DNA of 64,000 bases from Pantoea wallisii (GCF_002095485.1 NZ_MLFS01000011.1:26678-90677), one strand, 5' to 3'; shown: positions 9,856 through 18,521, numbered from the stretch's first letter. Translations and numbers: made by a program. Notes: generated from the sequence alone by a model not told the origin.

Positions 9856-10633
9856 TTACCGCAATCTGCATACCACGGGCGCCATCACCATTACCGGCGT
9901 CAGCAAATCGTTCGGCAAGCATAAAGCGCTGGACAACGTGTCACTGGCGCTGGCGCCGGGGTCGGTGACCGTGATCCTCGGCCCGTCGGGTTCGGGCAAA
10001 TCAACCCTGCTGCGCACCATCAACCATCTGGAGCGCGTGGACGAGGGATTTATTCAGATCGACGGTGAGTACATCGGCTACCAGCGGCGCGGTGACAAGC
10101 TCTATGAGCTGAAAGAGCGGGCGATTTTGCGCCAGCGTATTAACGTTGGCTATGTGTTCCAGAACTTCAATCTGTTTCCCCATCTGACCGTGCTGGAGAA
10201 CCTGATCGAAGCGCCGGTAGCCCATCGTCAGCTGACGCGTCGCGCAGCGATTGATCGCGCCGGAGAGTTGCTGGATGTTGTGGGCCTGCGGCATAAAGCC
10301 GATGCGTGGCCGCGCCACCTCTCTGGCGGTCAGCAGCAGCGAATCGCCATTGCCCGTGCGCTGATGCTCAACCCGCGCGTCATGCTGTTTGATGAGCCAA
10401 CATCCGCCCTCGATCCTGAGCTGGTCGGTGAAGTGCTTGATGTCATCAAAAAGCTGGCGCGATCCGGTACCACGCTGGTCGTCGTCACGCATGAAGTTGG
10501 CTTCGCGCGGGAAGTCGCTGATAACGTGGTGTTTATGGTGGATGGCCGTATTGTTGAGCAGGGCAGCGGCAGTCAGGTTCTCAACCAGCCGCGCCATGAG
10601 CGCACAAAACGCTTTCTGGCGCGGGTACTGTAA
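9839..10633 (+). CDS. Amino-acid ABC transporter ATP-binding protein
   Basis: The 264-residue ATPase starts at ATG 9839 ([14 protein letters not shown]), behind GAGGAGC inside the permease gene; the frame is open further upstream but that part is permease sequence in another frame. It has Walker A (GPSGSGKST), the Q-loop segment [23 protein letters not shown], the signature LSGGQQQR, Walker B (VMLFDEP) and the switch histidine (VVVTHE). It powers import of the amino-acid-type ligand caught by the two binding proteins. Its stop overlaps the next start (TAATG). Confidence 0.93.
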   Translation: MSEAIDYRNLHTTGAITITGVSKSFGKHKALDNVSLALAPGSVTVILGPSGSGKSTLLRTINHLERVDEGFIQIDGEYIGYQRRGDKLYELKERAILRQRINVGYVFQNFNLFPHLTVLENLIEAPVAHRQLTRRAAIDRAGELLDVVGLRHKADAWPRHLSGGQQQRIAIARALMLNPRVMLFDEPTSALDPELVGEVLDVIKKLARSGTTLVVVTHEVGFAREVADNVVFMVDGRIVEQGSGSQVLNQPRHERTKRFLARVL

Positions 10634-11538
10634 TGAAACAGATAGTGATAGCCGCGCTGGTAGCAGGCCTCATGACGGCTGCGTCATCCTCTGCCGCGCC
10701 GCTGAACGCAAAAGATAACGAAACGCCTATCCATATTGCGGTCAATCCGCAGGCCGTGGCGAAAATCCCCCCCGGTTTTCATTTCGTTAATCCGGGCTAT
10801 TTAACGGTGGCCACCACGGCCAGTAACTCTCCGCCCATTGGGCTATGGGCTTCAGACAATAAAACCCTAATTGGCAGCGATCCGGATATCGCGCGTTTGC
10901 TGGCAGAGAGCCTGGGGTTAAAACTGAAGCTGGTGCCGGCGGCCTGGGAGGACTGGCCGCTGGGCATTACGGCCGGGCGCTATGATGTGGCGATGTTTAA
11001 TATCGCGGTGACTGAAGAGCGCAAAAAGAGGTTCGATTTCGCGACATACCGGGCCGATAACCATGCTTTTGCGGTAAAAGCGGACAGTGCTGTCAACGTC
11101 ATACAAGGACGGGAAGATGTGGCGGGCAAACGCATCATTGTTGGCTCCGGTACTAATCAGGAGAAGATTTTGCTGAGCTGGGATGAGAAAAACCGTGCGC
11201 AGGGCCTGGCACCGGTGCAGCCGATCTACCTTAATGATGACGCTTCTGCCACGCTGGCGCTCCTTTCCGGGCGCGCCGATGCCACCTTTGGCCCGCAGGC
11301 GACGGCGGCCTGGAAAGTGGCCTCACGCGGGCAGACTAAAATCGTGGGTCACGGTCCGTTTCGGGCATGGGTGGCGGTGACCACCAAAAAAGGCAATGGG
11401 TTAGATGTCGCATTACAGCAGGCGATCAACGGCGCGATTATCAGCGGACAATACAGGCAGGTGTTAAGCCGCTGGGGCGAGCAGGAGGAGGCGGTTGAAA
11501 CGTCGCAGATAAATCCACCGGGGATCGTTTATCAATAA
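10633..11538 (+). CDS. Amino-acid ABC transporter substrate-binding protein (second paralog)
   Basis: Last gene of the operon; its ATG shares one base with the ATPase stop. The 301-residue protein has a signal peptide ([23 protein letters not shown]) and the same blocks as the binding protein at 7475: NSPPIGLWASDNKTLIGSDPDIARLLAESLGLKLKLVP, WEDWPLGITAGRYDV, RFDFATYR and GSGTNQEKILLSWDEKN. The two flank the permease and ATPase, as expected after a duplication inside the operon. Differences in the ligand pocket would let one transporter take two related substrates. A hairpin terminator follows at 11555. Confidence 0.9.
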   Translation: MKQIVIAALVAGLMTAASSSAAPLNAKDNETPIHIAVNPQAVAKIPPGFHFVNPGYLTVATTASNSPPIGLWASDNKTLIGSDPDIARLLAESLGLKLKLVPAAWEDWPLGITAGRYDVAMFNIAVTEERKKRFDFATYRADNHAFAVKADSAVNVIQGREDVAGKRIIVGSGTNQEKILLSWDEKNRAQGLAPVQPIYLNDDASATLALLSGRADATFGPQATAAWKVASRGQTKIVGHGPFRAWVAVTTKKGNGLDVALQQAINGAIISGQYRQVLSRWGEQEEAVETSQINPPGIVYQ

Positions 11539-11554
11539 TGTACAGTGGAAAACG

Positions 11555-11586
11555 GCCTGCAATGAACGTTATTGCAGGCATTTTAT
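11555..11586 (+). terminator. Intrinsic terminator, probably bidirectional
   Basis: A perfect 9-bp stem (GCCTGCAAT, loop GAACGTT, ATTGCAGGC) is followed by ATTTTATA on the plus strand and by CGTTTTCC on the minus strand. It lies between the convergent ends of the sulfur operon and the EAL gene and can serve both. Confidence 0.75.
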
Positions 11587-11628
11587 AAAGGGTATTCTGA
11601 TCCCGTTGAATACAGCCTGCGCACACTC

Positions 11629-12996
11629 TTATGCCGCCCCGGCAGACTTTTTTATCCACACGGCCGCCTCGGACGCGGGCAGCGGACGCGCAAAGTGATA
11701 GCCCTGAAACAGATGACACCCTTTACTGCGTAAATGCTCGAAGCACTCTTCACTCTCAACGCCTTCAGCCAGCACGTTCAGGCCCATGTCACGTGATAGC
11801 TCAATGGTTTTATGCACAATGATTGCCGCAGCGTCGTTTTCGAAAATATGCATGATCAGCGACTTATCAATTTTGATGTCATCAATGGCAAAATCGCTTA
11901 GCGATTTCAGTGATGAGTAGCCCACACCAAAGTCATCGATAGCCCATTTCACGCCCAGCTGGCTGAAGTGTTGAATAACGCGACTGATGCGTGGCTGATC
12001 GTAGATAAAGGTTGTCTCGGTGATCTCAAATTTAAGACGCTCCGGCCGAATTTTATAGTGTGATAACGTCAGCAGCGTCTCCTGTGTAAAATCGCGGTGC
12101 ATCAGTTGCAGCGGGCTAATATTAATCGAGAACACCAGATGCTGAATGGGATATTCCCGATCCCACTCATCCATCTGCTGCAGAGTACGTGCCAATACCC
12201 ACTTGCCAATATCGATAATTAGCCCACTTTTCTCTGCGACCGGGATAAAAACTTCCGGGGAGATAAAGCCTTTTACCGGGTGTTTCCAGCGCAATAGTGC
12301 TTCAAAGCCAATCAGCTTTTTTTCACTGTCAACCTGGGGCTGGTAGTAGAGTTCCAGCTGCTGGCGTGCGATGGCATCAGAGAGCTCGCGCTTAATCAAA
12401 TCCGTTTCTGAGTAGTTACCGCTACAGGTAAATACTGTCATTAATAATGCTGTGATCGGCACGATACAGTTTACCAGGTAGAAACCGGACTCCTGGGGAA
12501 CATTAAGTACAAAGCTGCCGTTTTGCCAGATCAGGCCGGTACTCACAAAAAACAGATACGTAATAAGGCAAATGAGCGGGAATATTTTACTCAGGTAGAG
12601 TGACTGCAGACGCAGTACCAGCGCAGCACCTGCGGTTAACGCTATCAGGTAGTTATATTCTGAATGTTTCCCGGCCACATGGTGATTATCCAGCAGAAAT
12701 AACAGAATAAGCGTTGCTAATAGTGCATGCGTAATAATATACAGGTTACGTTTTAACCCGTTACAGAAGGCGGCAGCACCGATATAAATGCCCGCCAGTG
12801 AGCTGAAAACGTACAGGGCGGCAATAGCAGGATTATCGCGGCTGAAATTAAACAGGGCCATATACACCCCTGCCACTATGCTGGAGACGCCGGCAATCAG
12901 CAGTGTCAGGCGTAATTTCTTTTCCGGGCTATCACCGCGTAGCGTGAAAGGCAGGTTTCTCAGGCGTGAGTACCCTAAAATGAACCAGGTCATCAT
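11629..12996 (-). CDS. Membrane-anchored EAL-domain c-di-GMP phosphodiesterase
   Basis: A 455-residue protein with an N-terminal block of about six or seven membrane segments (residues 25-205) that I cannot assign to a named sensor family, followed directly by an EAL domain (about 215-450). The signature GFEALLRWKHP is intact, as are the catalytic FEITET, IDDFGVGYSSL and VLAEGVES segments. It should hydrolyse c-di-GMP to pGpG at the inner membrane. There is no GGDEF domain in the protein. ATG codons at 12994-12996 and 12991-12993 are adjacent alternatives. The gene is monocistronic and faces the sulfur operon end to end. Confidence 0.91.
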   Translation of the reverse strand: MMTWFILGYSRLRNLPFTLRGDSPEKKLRLTLLIAGVSSIVAGVYMALFNFSRDNPAIAALYVFSSLAGIYIGAAAFCNGLKRNLYIITHALLATLILLFLLDNHHVAGKHSEYNYLIALTAGAALVLRLQSLYLSKIFPLICLITYLFFVSTGLIWQNGSFVLNVPQESGFYLVNCIVPITALLMTVFTCSGNYSETDLIKRELSDAIARQQLELYYQPQVDSEKKLIGFEALLRWKHPVKGFISPEVFIPVAEKSGLIIDIGKWVLARTLQQMDEWDREYPIQHLVFSINISPLQLMHRDFTQETLLTLSHYKIRPERLKFEITETTFIYDQPRISRVIQHFSQLGVKWAIDDFGVGYSSLKSLSDFAIDDIKIDKSLIMHIFENDAAAIIVHKTIELSRDMGLNVLAEGVESEECFEHLRSKGCHLFQGYHFARPLPASEAAVWIKKSAGAA

Positions 12997-13369
12997 CGGT
13001 TGTTTCCGGTTTTATTGTCATAATTATTTAATTTTGCAAAGCGTAATTTTACGTTTAAGCGAGACCGCTGTCACAATGGTTTTCATCAAATTTACACTTG
13101 CGCAGCTCGTTTTTTAATTTGATTTAAACGCAAAGAATGGTCGGTATTAAATATTTATGGCGCTATATTAAACACAGAGCAGCGATCTCTTCTTAGCGGG
13201 TGCTTTCCCCCCGGTTACCTGATTACCAGGATTGTGCCTGGCTACGGGTTGCCGCACAGGCTAGAATGCCCTGCAGATGTACCGTCTCAGCATGACATAA
13301 CTTCAGCCGGACAACCAACCGGATACGCATAATCTGATCCTTTACACTACTTTCAACTTACTGATTGCA
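12997..13369. other. Intergenic region, 373 bases
   Basis: Divergent promoter region between the EAL gene and the Ham1-like gene. It is A+T-rich near the EAL side and more G+C-rich from 13190. No convincing operator was identified. The Ham1-like start at 13370 has no recognisable Shine-Dalgarno sequence. Confidence 0.45.
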
Positions 13370-13930
13370 ATGAAAATTAGATTCCTGTCTGCAAATGAGC
13401 TTAAGCTTGCCGAGGTACGTACTATCCTCGAGCCGGTTGGTGTTGATGTGATCCCTATCGCACGCCGCATTGAAGAGATCCAGACTGAAAACGAGGTCGA
13501 ACTGGTGCGTGACAAGCTGACCAAAGCATTCTCTATCATTGGTCGCCCGCTGTTTGTGGAACACACCGGACTCTATCTGGATGGCCTGAACGGTTTACCG
13601 GCTGGCCTGACGCGCATCTTCTGGAGCCGCCTCAATGCGGAGCGTTTTACCCGGCTGGTGCGCGGGCTGGACAGTGCGCAGGTGACGGCAAAAACCGTTC
13701 TGGGCTACTGCGACGGGCGTAAAATGTATCAGTTTGAGGGTGAACTGCGCGGCACCATTGCGCCTGAGCCGGCGGGGCCGCGTGAATTTCAGTGGGATTG
13801 CGTATTTATCCCGGAGGGGCATACGCAGACTTTCGCTGAGATGGGCGAACTAAAAAATGAGATATCCATGCGGCGTCTGGCACTGGATCGCTTCGCAACC
13901 TTTTTGAAAACTTCACGGGGACTGGCATGA
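13370..13930 (+). CDS. Divergent Ham1/RdgB-like nucleoside triphosphate pyrophosphatase
   Basis: A 186-residue member of the Ham1/ITPA superfamily, starting MKIRFLSANELKLAEVRTIL (the S-x-N-x-x-K nucleotide-binding start). The block FVEHTGLYLDGLNGLPAGLT matches VEDT/ADDSGL of ITPA/RdgB, but the catalytic Asp is His here. The C-terminal block FQWDCVFIPEGHTQTFAEM...K.EIS.R matches WDP.F.P.G..TFAEM...K..ISHR, with Met in place of the usual His. So the fold is clear but activity on ITP/XTP is uncertain. Its stop overlaps the start of the SIR2-like gene in an ATGA junction, so the two are translated together. It is not the housekeeping rdgB, which sits elsewhere in enteric genomes. Confidence 0.82.
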   Translation: MKIRFLSANELKLAEVRTILEPVGVDVIPIARRIEEIQTENEVELVRDKLTKAFSIIGRPLFVEHTGLYLDGLNGLPAGLTRIFWSRLNAERFTRLVRGLDSAQVTAKTVLGYCDGRKMYQFEGELRGTIAPEPAGPREFQWDCVFIPEGHTQTFAEMGELKNEISMRRLALDRFATFLKTSRGLA

Positions 13931-14720
13931 AACCGGAACTCAAACGCGCCTATGACGCCGGAAAGCTGATTCTGTTTGCCGGTGCCGGTATTTCGCGCAA
14001 TCTTGGCCTGCCGGAGTGGCACGAACTGATTGCCCATCTCGCCAATGAGCTGGGCTACGATCCGAAGATCTTCAACACTTACGGCACGCATCTTTCGCTG
14101 GCTGAATACTATAAGCAGCGTAAAGGGTCGCTGGGCCCGCTACGCAGCTGGATGGATCGCGAATGGCATCGCCCTGATATTGATGTGCGCAGCTCGGAAA
14201 TTCATACCATGATCACCCAGGCAACTTTGCCCGCATCTACACCACCAACTATGACCGCTGGCTGGAGATGGCGCACGAAGCGCACAACGTGCCGTACAGC
14301 AAAGTGGCGAATGCGGCCGATCTGGTATCGCTAACCGAAGATAAGCGCCACATCATTAAACTTCACGGCGATTTTGACGACGATACTTCGATTGTGCTCG
14401 ATGAGAGCAGCTACTTTGAGCGCCTCTATTTCGACTCACCGCTGGATATCAAGCTGACGCACGATGTGATGGGCAACTCAGTGCTTTTTGTCGGTTATAG
14501 CATCAGTGATTTCAACATCCGCCTGCTCTTTTATCGTCTGACAAAAATGTGGGGCCGCACCGGCCTGGCAACCGCGCGTCCAAAATCCTATCTCTTCACC
14601 AATCGCAATAATCCGGTGGCGAAGGAGGTTCTGGGGCAGTGGGGCATAGAGATGATCGTGTCGGAAGAGGATGATCCGCGCAAAGCGCTGGCGACCTTCC
14701 TGGAGGAGTTGCTGGCTTAA
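13927..14720 (+). pseudogene. SIR2-family protein (NADase-like), frameshifted
   Basis: Translationally coupled to the Ham1-like gene. The first frame gives MKPELKRAYDAGKLILFAGAGISRNLGLPEW (GAGIS NAD-binding motif, residues 19-23) and breaks at about 14220. The next frame carries on through HNVPYSKV. Adding one G to the GG at 14220-14221 restores GNFARIYTTNYDRWLEMAHE, joining the frames into a 264-residue protein with all SIR2_2-type motifs: GAG, TTNYD, the KLHG catalytic His, and VGYSISDFNI. This form of SIR2 domain occurs in anti-phage NADases more often than in protein deacylases. I read the break as a probable sequencing error. Function in this pair is unknown. Confidence 0.8.
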
Positions 14721-14756
14721 TAAGCACCCCCTTGCTGAACGGTTTTAATCGGATTA

Positions 14757-14776
14757 TACTGTATATAAATACAGTT
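14757..14776 (+). promoter_or_regulatory. LexA (SOS) box of yebG
   Basis: The sequence CTGTATATAAATACAG is a perfect CTG-N10-CAG LexA box with the usual A/T-rich centre and flanking TA. It lies 14 bases before the yebG ATG, so LexA binding would block transcription. yebG is a known SOS gene in E. coli. Confidence 0.93.
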
Positions 14777-14789
14777 AACGAGGTGCATC

Positions 14790-15116
14790 ATGGCAGTCGA
14801 AACCAAATTTGTTGTGGTCAGAAAGGGTGAAGAGAAGATGACGTTTGCCAATAAAAAAGACGCGGATGCCTGGGATAAAATGCTCGATATGGCAGATGCG
14901 TTTACCGATTGGCTGCAACAGCATCAGCCGGAAATGGGTGAAGCGCAGGCTGAAGCGCTGGGCCTGCTGCTCGCGGAGCAGAAAGATGCGGTGCAGCATA
15001 TTCTGCGGACCAGCAAGCTGCCTGATGCGGTGAAAGAGTCCGCTGATGCGCCTGCTGCCACTAATGAAACCGCCGCTGCGCCAGAGAAGAAAGTACGCGC
15101 GGTAAAAGCGGCCTGA
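14790..15116 (+). CDS. yebG: YebG, SOS-induced DNA-damage protein
   Basis: A 108-residue protein that matches E. coli YebG along its length: MAVETKFVVVRKGEEKMTF at the N-terminus, KKDADAWDKMLDMAD, then LLAEQKDAVQHILRTSKLP, ending in an Ala/Lys-rich tail (KKVRAVKAA). The tail suggests nucleic-acid contact. Its biochemical role is not established. The start follows a CGAGGTG ribosome site and the LexA box upstream ties it to the SOS response. In E. coli yebG neighbours purT; here it lies between the SIR2-like gene and a Fic gene. Confidence 0.93.
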   Translation: MAVETKFVVVRKGEEKMTFANKKDADAWDKMLDMADAFTDWLQQHQPEMGEAQAEALGLLLAEQKDAVQHILRTSKLPDAVKESADAPAATNETAAAPEKKVRAVKAA

Positions 15117-15167
15117 TGCTTTCACTCTGCAACGCCGTCCTCGCTGACGGCGTTGTGCTCTCTGCAC

Positions 15168-16274
15168 TCAGTGTTTGATCCGATAGCGCGTGCTGCGCCC
15201 TCCGCCCGGCAGTTTCTCCAGACATCCTTTCTCTACCAACTCCGCCAAATGGCGTGTAGCGGTGGCTTTACTCACTTTCGCCACTTTCTGATACTGGCTG
15301 GCGCTGATGCCCTCGCTAAATCCCTGTTCTCCGCCGTCGAGCAGGCGATTCAGTACGCGTGTCTGCTCTGCATTAAGCGCAGCAGCGTTATGTATTAACC
15401 AGAAGCGCGCTTTATTCTGCATGCGGGTCACGCTAGCCAGCGCCTGCTCAAGGCTATCGTTCAGTACATCGAGAAACCATAACAGCCATGGCGTAACATC
15501 CAACCCTCCACGCTGCGTCTCCTGCAGGATGCGATAGTAATCGGCGCGCCGGTTCAGGATCGAAGCGGACATCGCATACAGGCGAATGCTTTGGCTATCC
15601 GCCTGCGCCAGGGCTAGATCGGTCAGCGCACGCGTAATGCGCCCATTGCCGTCATCAAACGGGTGCAGCGTAACAAACCACAAATGGCAGATCGCCGCCC
15701 GCAGCAGCGGATCAAGCATTACATCATCCCGGCTGCGGTTGAACCAGGCGATAAAATCGTCCAGCTGTTGCTCCAGGCCGCAGCGTGGCGGTGCCTCAAA
15801 GTGCACAACGGGCCGGTCAAGGCGGCCTGATACCACCTGCATCGGCTCCTCACCGCGCAAGGTACCGACATTCAGGCGTTTGATGGTCCATTCGCTGGCC
15901 GGAAATAACCACTGATGCCACTGGCACAAGCGATCCAGCGTAAGCGGCTCTTCGCGTTGCGTGATGGCTTCCATCATGATGGTGGCGAGGCCTTCCGAGC
16001 GAGCAGATACCGGATAGGGCTGTTCAAGTGATACTCCCAGTCGTCGCGCAAGCGAAGAGCGCACGGACTGCGCATTTATGCGTTCGTCTTCAATGGCTGA
16101 GGAGGAGAGAATATTCGTCAGTAACGTATCCAGCGTTTGCGCTTCACTGTTTTCCGCCACGCTGGCCCGCCCGAGTAGCATGCCGCGCTTCTGCTGTAGC
16201 TGACGTAAACGTGGCAGAAGCTGTGTCTCTTGCCAGCTGAACTGCGGCCACGCCTGCTGTTGCCAAATCCACAT
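15168..16274 (-). CDS. Fic family protein with C-terminal winged helix
   Basis: 368 residues from ATG 16274 (a GTG at 16283 is an alternative; GAGAGGG serves either). The N-terminal helix carries SSAIEDE near residue 60, the inhibitory (S/T)xxxE(G/N) motif with Asp at the last position, so this is a self-inhibited class II Fic. The catalytic loop HPFDDGNGRITR (about 204-215) is complete, so AMPylation or a related transfer to a target hydroxyl is expected. A winged-helix DNA-binding domain follows (about 300-368: ISASQYQKVAKVSKATATRHLAELVEKGCLEKL). Fic-wHTH proteins often control their own promoter; repeated sites just upstream fit that. Target unknown. Confidence 0.9.
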   Translation of the reverse strand: MWIWQQQAWPQFSWQETQLLPRLRQLQQKRGMLLGRASVAENSEAQTLDTLLTNILSSSAIEDERINAQSVRSSLARRLGVSLEQPYPVSARSEGLATIMMEAITQREEPLTLDRLCQWHQWLFPASEWTIKRLNVGTLRGEEPMQVVSGRLDRPVVHFEAPPRCGLEQQLDDFIAWFNRSRDDVMLDPLLRAAICHLWFVTLHPFDDGNGRITRALTDLALAQADSQSIRLYAMSASILNRRADYYRILQETQRGGLDVTPWLLWFLDVLNDSLEQALASVTRMQNKARFWLIHNAAALNAEQTRVLNRLLDGGEQGFSEGISASQYQKVAKVSKATATRHLAELVEKGCLEKLPGGGRSTRYRIKH

Positions 16275-16298
16275 ATTTATCACCCTCTCTCACGTTCC

Positions 16299-16363
16299 AT
16301 GAGCCGTTTATCTCTTATATTCGGCTCATATATTGATTCGAATAATAACCAGTATTCGGCTCA
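16299..16363 (-). promoter_or_regulatory. Candidate operator repeats upstream of the fic gene
   Basis: Three copies of one short motif lie 25-90 bases before the Fic start: ATGAGCCG at 16299-16306, its inverse CGGCTCAT at 16322-16329, and CGGCTCA again at 16357-16363. The last two belong to an 11-base direct repeat, TATTCGGCTCA (16318-16328 and 16353-16363), spaced 35 bases start to start. They may bind the protein's own winged helix. This is inferred from position and repetition only. Confidence 0.5.
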
Positions 16364-16552
16364 GTGGCTATGAGTTAAGTGATCGCAACAGAAATGCAGT
16401 CGGCCATCACAGACCATTGATCATTTTCTGATCGGACCTGCCAGGGCATCAAGTTCCGCACCGGCGCGCCGATAGAGTGATCAAAGGGATGTAAGTGCAC
16501 ATGGAGTGATTCATTTTTTTAGCGACAAAGTGTCAACTCCAGGAGCGCCGAC

Positions 16553-18496
16553 ATGGCCACGAAAGCTTTAAACAGGAAAAAAATGAGCACCCGCACGCAA
16601 ATGCTGCTGACGGGTGCCTTGACCATTACCCTCGGCTTCACCGTTACCATCGGCGTGCTGAGCTGGCAGTCCAGCAGTGAACAGAAATCGCTGGCGGAAA
16701 ACTATCTGCAGCAAATTGCACAAACGCAGGCGCTGCAAATTCAGCAGGAACTTAGCTACGCCCGCGATGTGGCGCACAACGTGGGTCACAGCCTGATTGC
16801 TCTGCCACAAGCCGGCATTGCCGATCGCAAAGTGGCGGACAAGCTGATGGAGTCCGCGCTGCGTGATAATCCGGACTATCTATCCATTTCCGTGACATTT
16901 GAAGAGAACGCCTTTGACGGCCGTGATGCGGAGTTCGCCACGCAGCCGAACGCCGCGCCAAAAGGGCGGTATGCGGTGTTTGTCGACCGCGATCAATCCG
17001 GCACCTTTAACATGCATCCACTGACCTCGATCTTTACGCCAGGCCAGGGGGATTACTACCTGCTGCCGCAAAAAAGCCAGAAGGATATGCTGATTGAGCC
17101 CTACAGCTATGCCTATAACGGCGTACCGACGTTACTGACTTCCGTTGCCTCACCGATCATCAGCCAGGGCAAATTGTGGGCAGTGGTCACTTCCGATATC
17201 TCACTGGCTTCTCTGCAGGAGAAAGTTAACAAGATCAAACCCTGGGAAGGGAGCGGCTATGCGATGCTGCTCTCCAGTGCAGGTAAGGTTGTCTCCTACC
17301 CGGATAAAAGCCAAACCAGTAAAGCCTGGAAGGGTGAAACGCATAACTTCAGCAGTGCCGTTACAGAGCAGCCAGACGCGATTCTGGGGGAAGAGGGTAT
17401 GGTGACGTGGCAGCCCATCGTCATCGGTAACAGCGACCAGAAGTGGTATCTTGGCGTAGTAGCGCCAGTCAGTAAAGTGATGGCGGCGGCCCACCATCAG
17501 CTGATAAATGCCCTGATCCTGATGGTGATTAGCATTTTGGTAGTGAGTGCGCTGCTGGGCGTGGTATTCAGCCGCAAGGTGTTGAAACCTATCGGGGGCG
17601 AGCCACTGGAGGCGACAGCCATTGCGCTGGCCGTGGCAGATGGCAAGCTGGATAATGTGATTACGCTGAAAGCGGGTGACAACAGCAGCCTGTTCTTTGC
17701 CCTGCACACGATGCAAAACCAGCTGCGTGAGATTGTAGGACAGATTCAGGACGCCAGTTCATCCGTGCGGCAGGGCGCAGGCGAGATTGCCAGCGGCAAC
17801 CTCAACCTGGCCTCACGAACCGAAGAGCAGGCGGCTGCGCTGGAGCAGACCGCCGCCAGCATGGAGCAGATTACCGCAACGGTGAAGCACAATGCCGCCA
17901 ACGCGCACCAGGCTACCGCGCTGACGGACAATGCTACCCATATTGCCAGCCGGGGTGAGTCGCTGGTGGGCGAGGTCGTGCAGACCATGGCGCAGATCGA
18001 TGATAGTGCGAAGAAGATTGGTGATATCACCGCGATCATTAATAGCATTGCCTTCCAGACAAATATCCTGGCGCTGAATGCCGCCGTGGAAGCGGCGCGG
18101 GCGGGCGAACAGGGGCGCGGCTTTGCGGTGGTAGCATCTGAGGTGCGTAACCTGGCCCAGCGCAGCGCCAACGCGGTGAAAGAGATCGCGGCGCTGATAG
18201 AGGAGTCCACGCAGCGCGTCGGCAGCGGCGTACAGCTGGTGCAGGATGCAGGCCGCACCATGCAGGAGATGACACAGGCAGTGAACTCGGTTCGCACCAT
18301 CATCGGTGAAATTGTCACGGCTTCCGATGAACAGGCGCGGGGTATCAGCCAGGTAACGATTGCGGTGAATGAGATGGATGGCACCACACAGCAAAACGCC
18401 GCGCTGGTACAGCAGATGTCGGCGGCCGCCAGCTCACTGGAAGATCAGGCTTCCCAGCTGGCGCATACCGTAGGTCGTTTCCGACTGAGCGCATAG
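16553..18496 (+). CDS. Methyl-accepting chemotaxis protein with a dCache-type sensor
   Basis: A 647-residue chemoreceptor. It has a first membrane segment near residues 18-36, a periplasmic double-Cache-like sensor (about 40-295, including the [20 protein letters not shown] segment), a second membrane segment near 320-340 and a HAMP region ([10 protein letters not shown]...). The cytoplasmic signalling hairpin has its tip near 510 ([41 protein letters not shown]). The C-terminus (VGRFRLSA) lacks the NWETF-type CheR/CheB pentapeptide, so methylation would rely on other receptors. Cache sensors often bind amino or organic acids; the ligand here is unknown. Not linked to other chemotaxis genes. 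A strong terminator follows. Confidence 0.93.
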   Translation: MATKALNRKKMSTRTQMLLTGALTITLGFTVTIGVLSWQSSSEQKSLAENYLQQIAQTQALQIQQELSYARDVAHNVGHSLIALPQAGIADRKVADKLMESALRDNPDYLSISVTFEENAFDGRDAEFATQPNAAPKGRYAVFVDRDQSGTFNMHPLTSIFTPGQGDYYLLPQKSQKDMLIEPYSYAYNGVPTLLTSVASPIISQGKLWAVVTSDISLASLQEKVNKIKPWEGSGYAMLLSSAGKVVSYPDKSQTSKAWKGETHNFSSAVTEQPDAILGEEGMVTWQPIVIGNSDQKWYLGVVAPVSKVMAAAHHQLINALILMVISILVVSALLGVVFSRKVLKPIGGEPLEATAIALAVADGKLDNVITLKAGDNSSLFFALHTMQNQLREIVGQIQDASSSVRQGAGEIASGNLNLASRTEEQAAALEQTAASMEQITATVKHNAANAHQATALTDNATHIASRGESLVGEVVQTMAQIDDSAKKIGDITAIINSIAFQTNILALNAAVEAARAGEQGRGFAVVASEVRNLAQRSANAVKEIAALIEESTQRVGSGVQLVQDAGRTMQEMTQAVNSVRTIIGEIVTASDEQARGISQVTIAVNEMDGTTQQNAALVQQMSAAASSLEDQASQLAHTVGRFRLSA

Positions 18497-18521
18497 TCAG
18501 CTAACCGGCAGTTTTGTTAAC

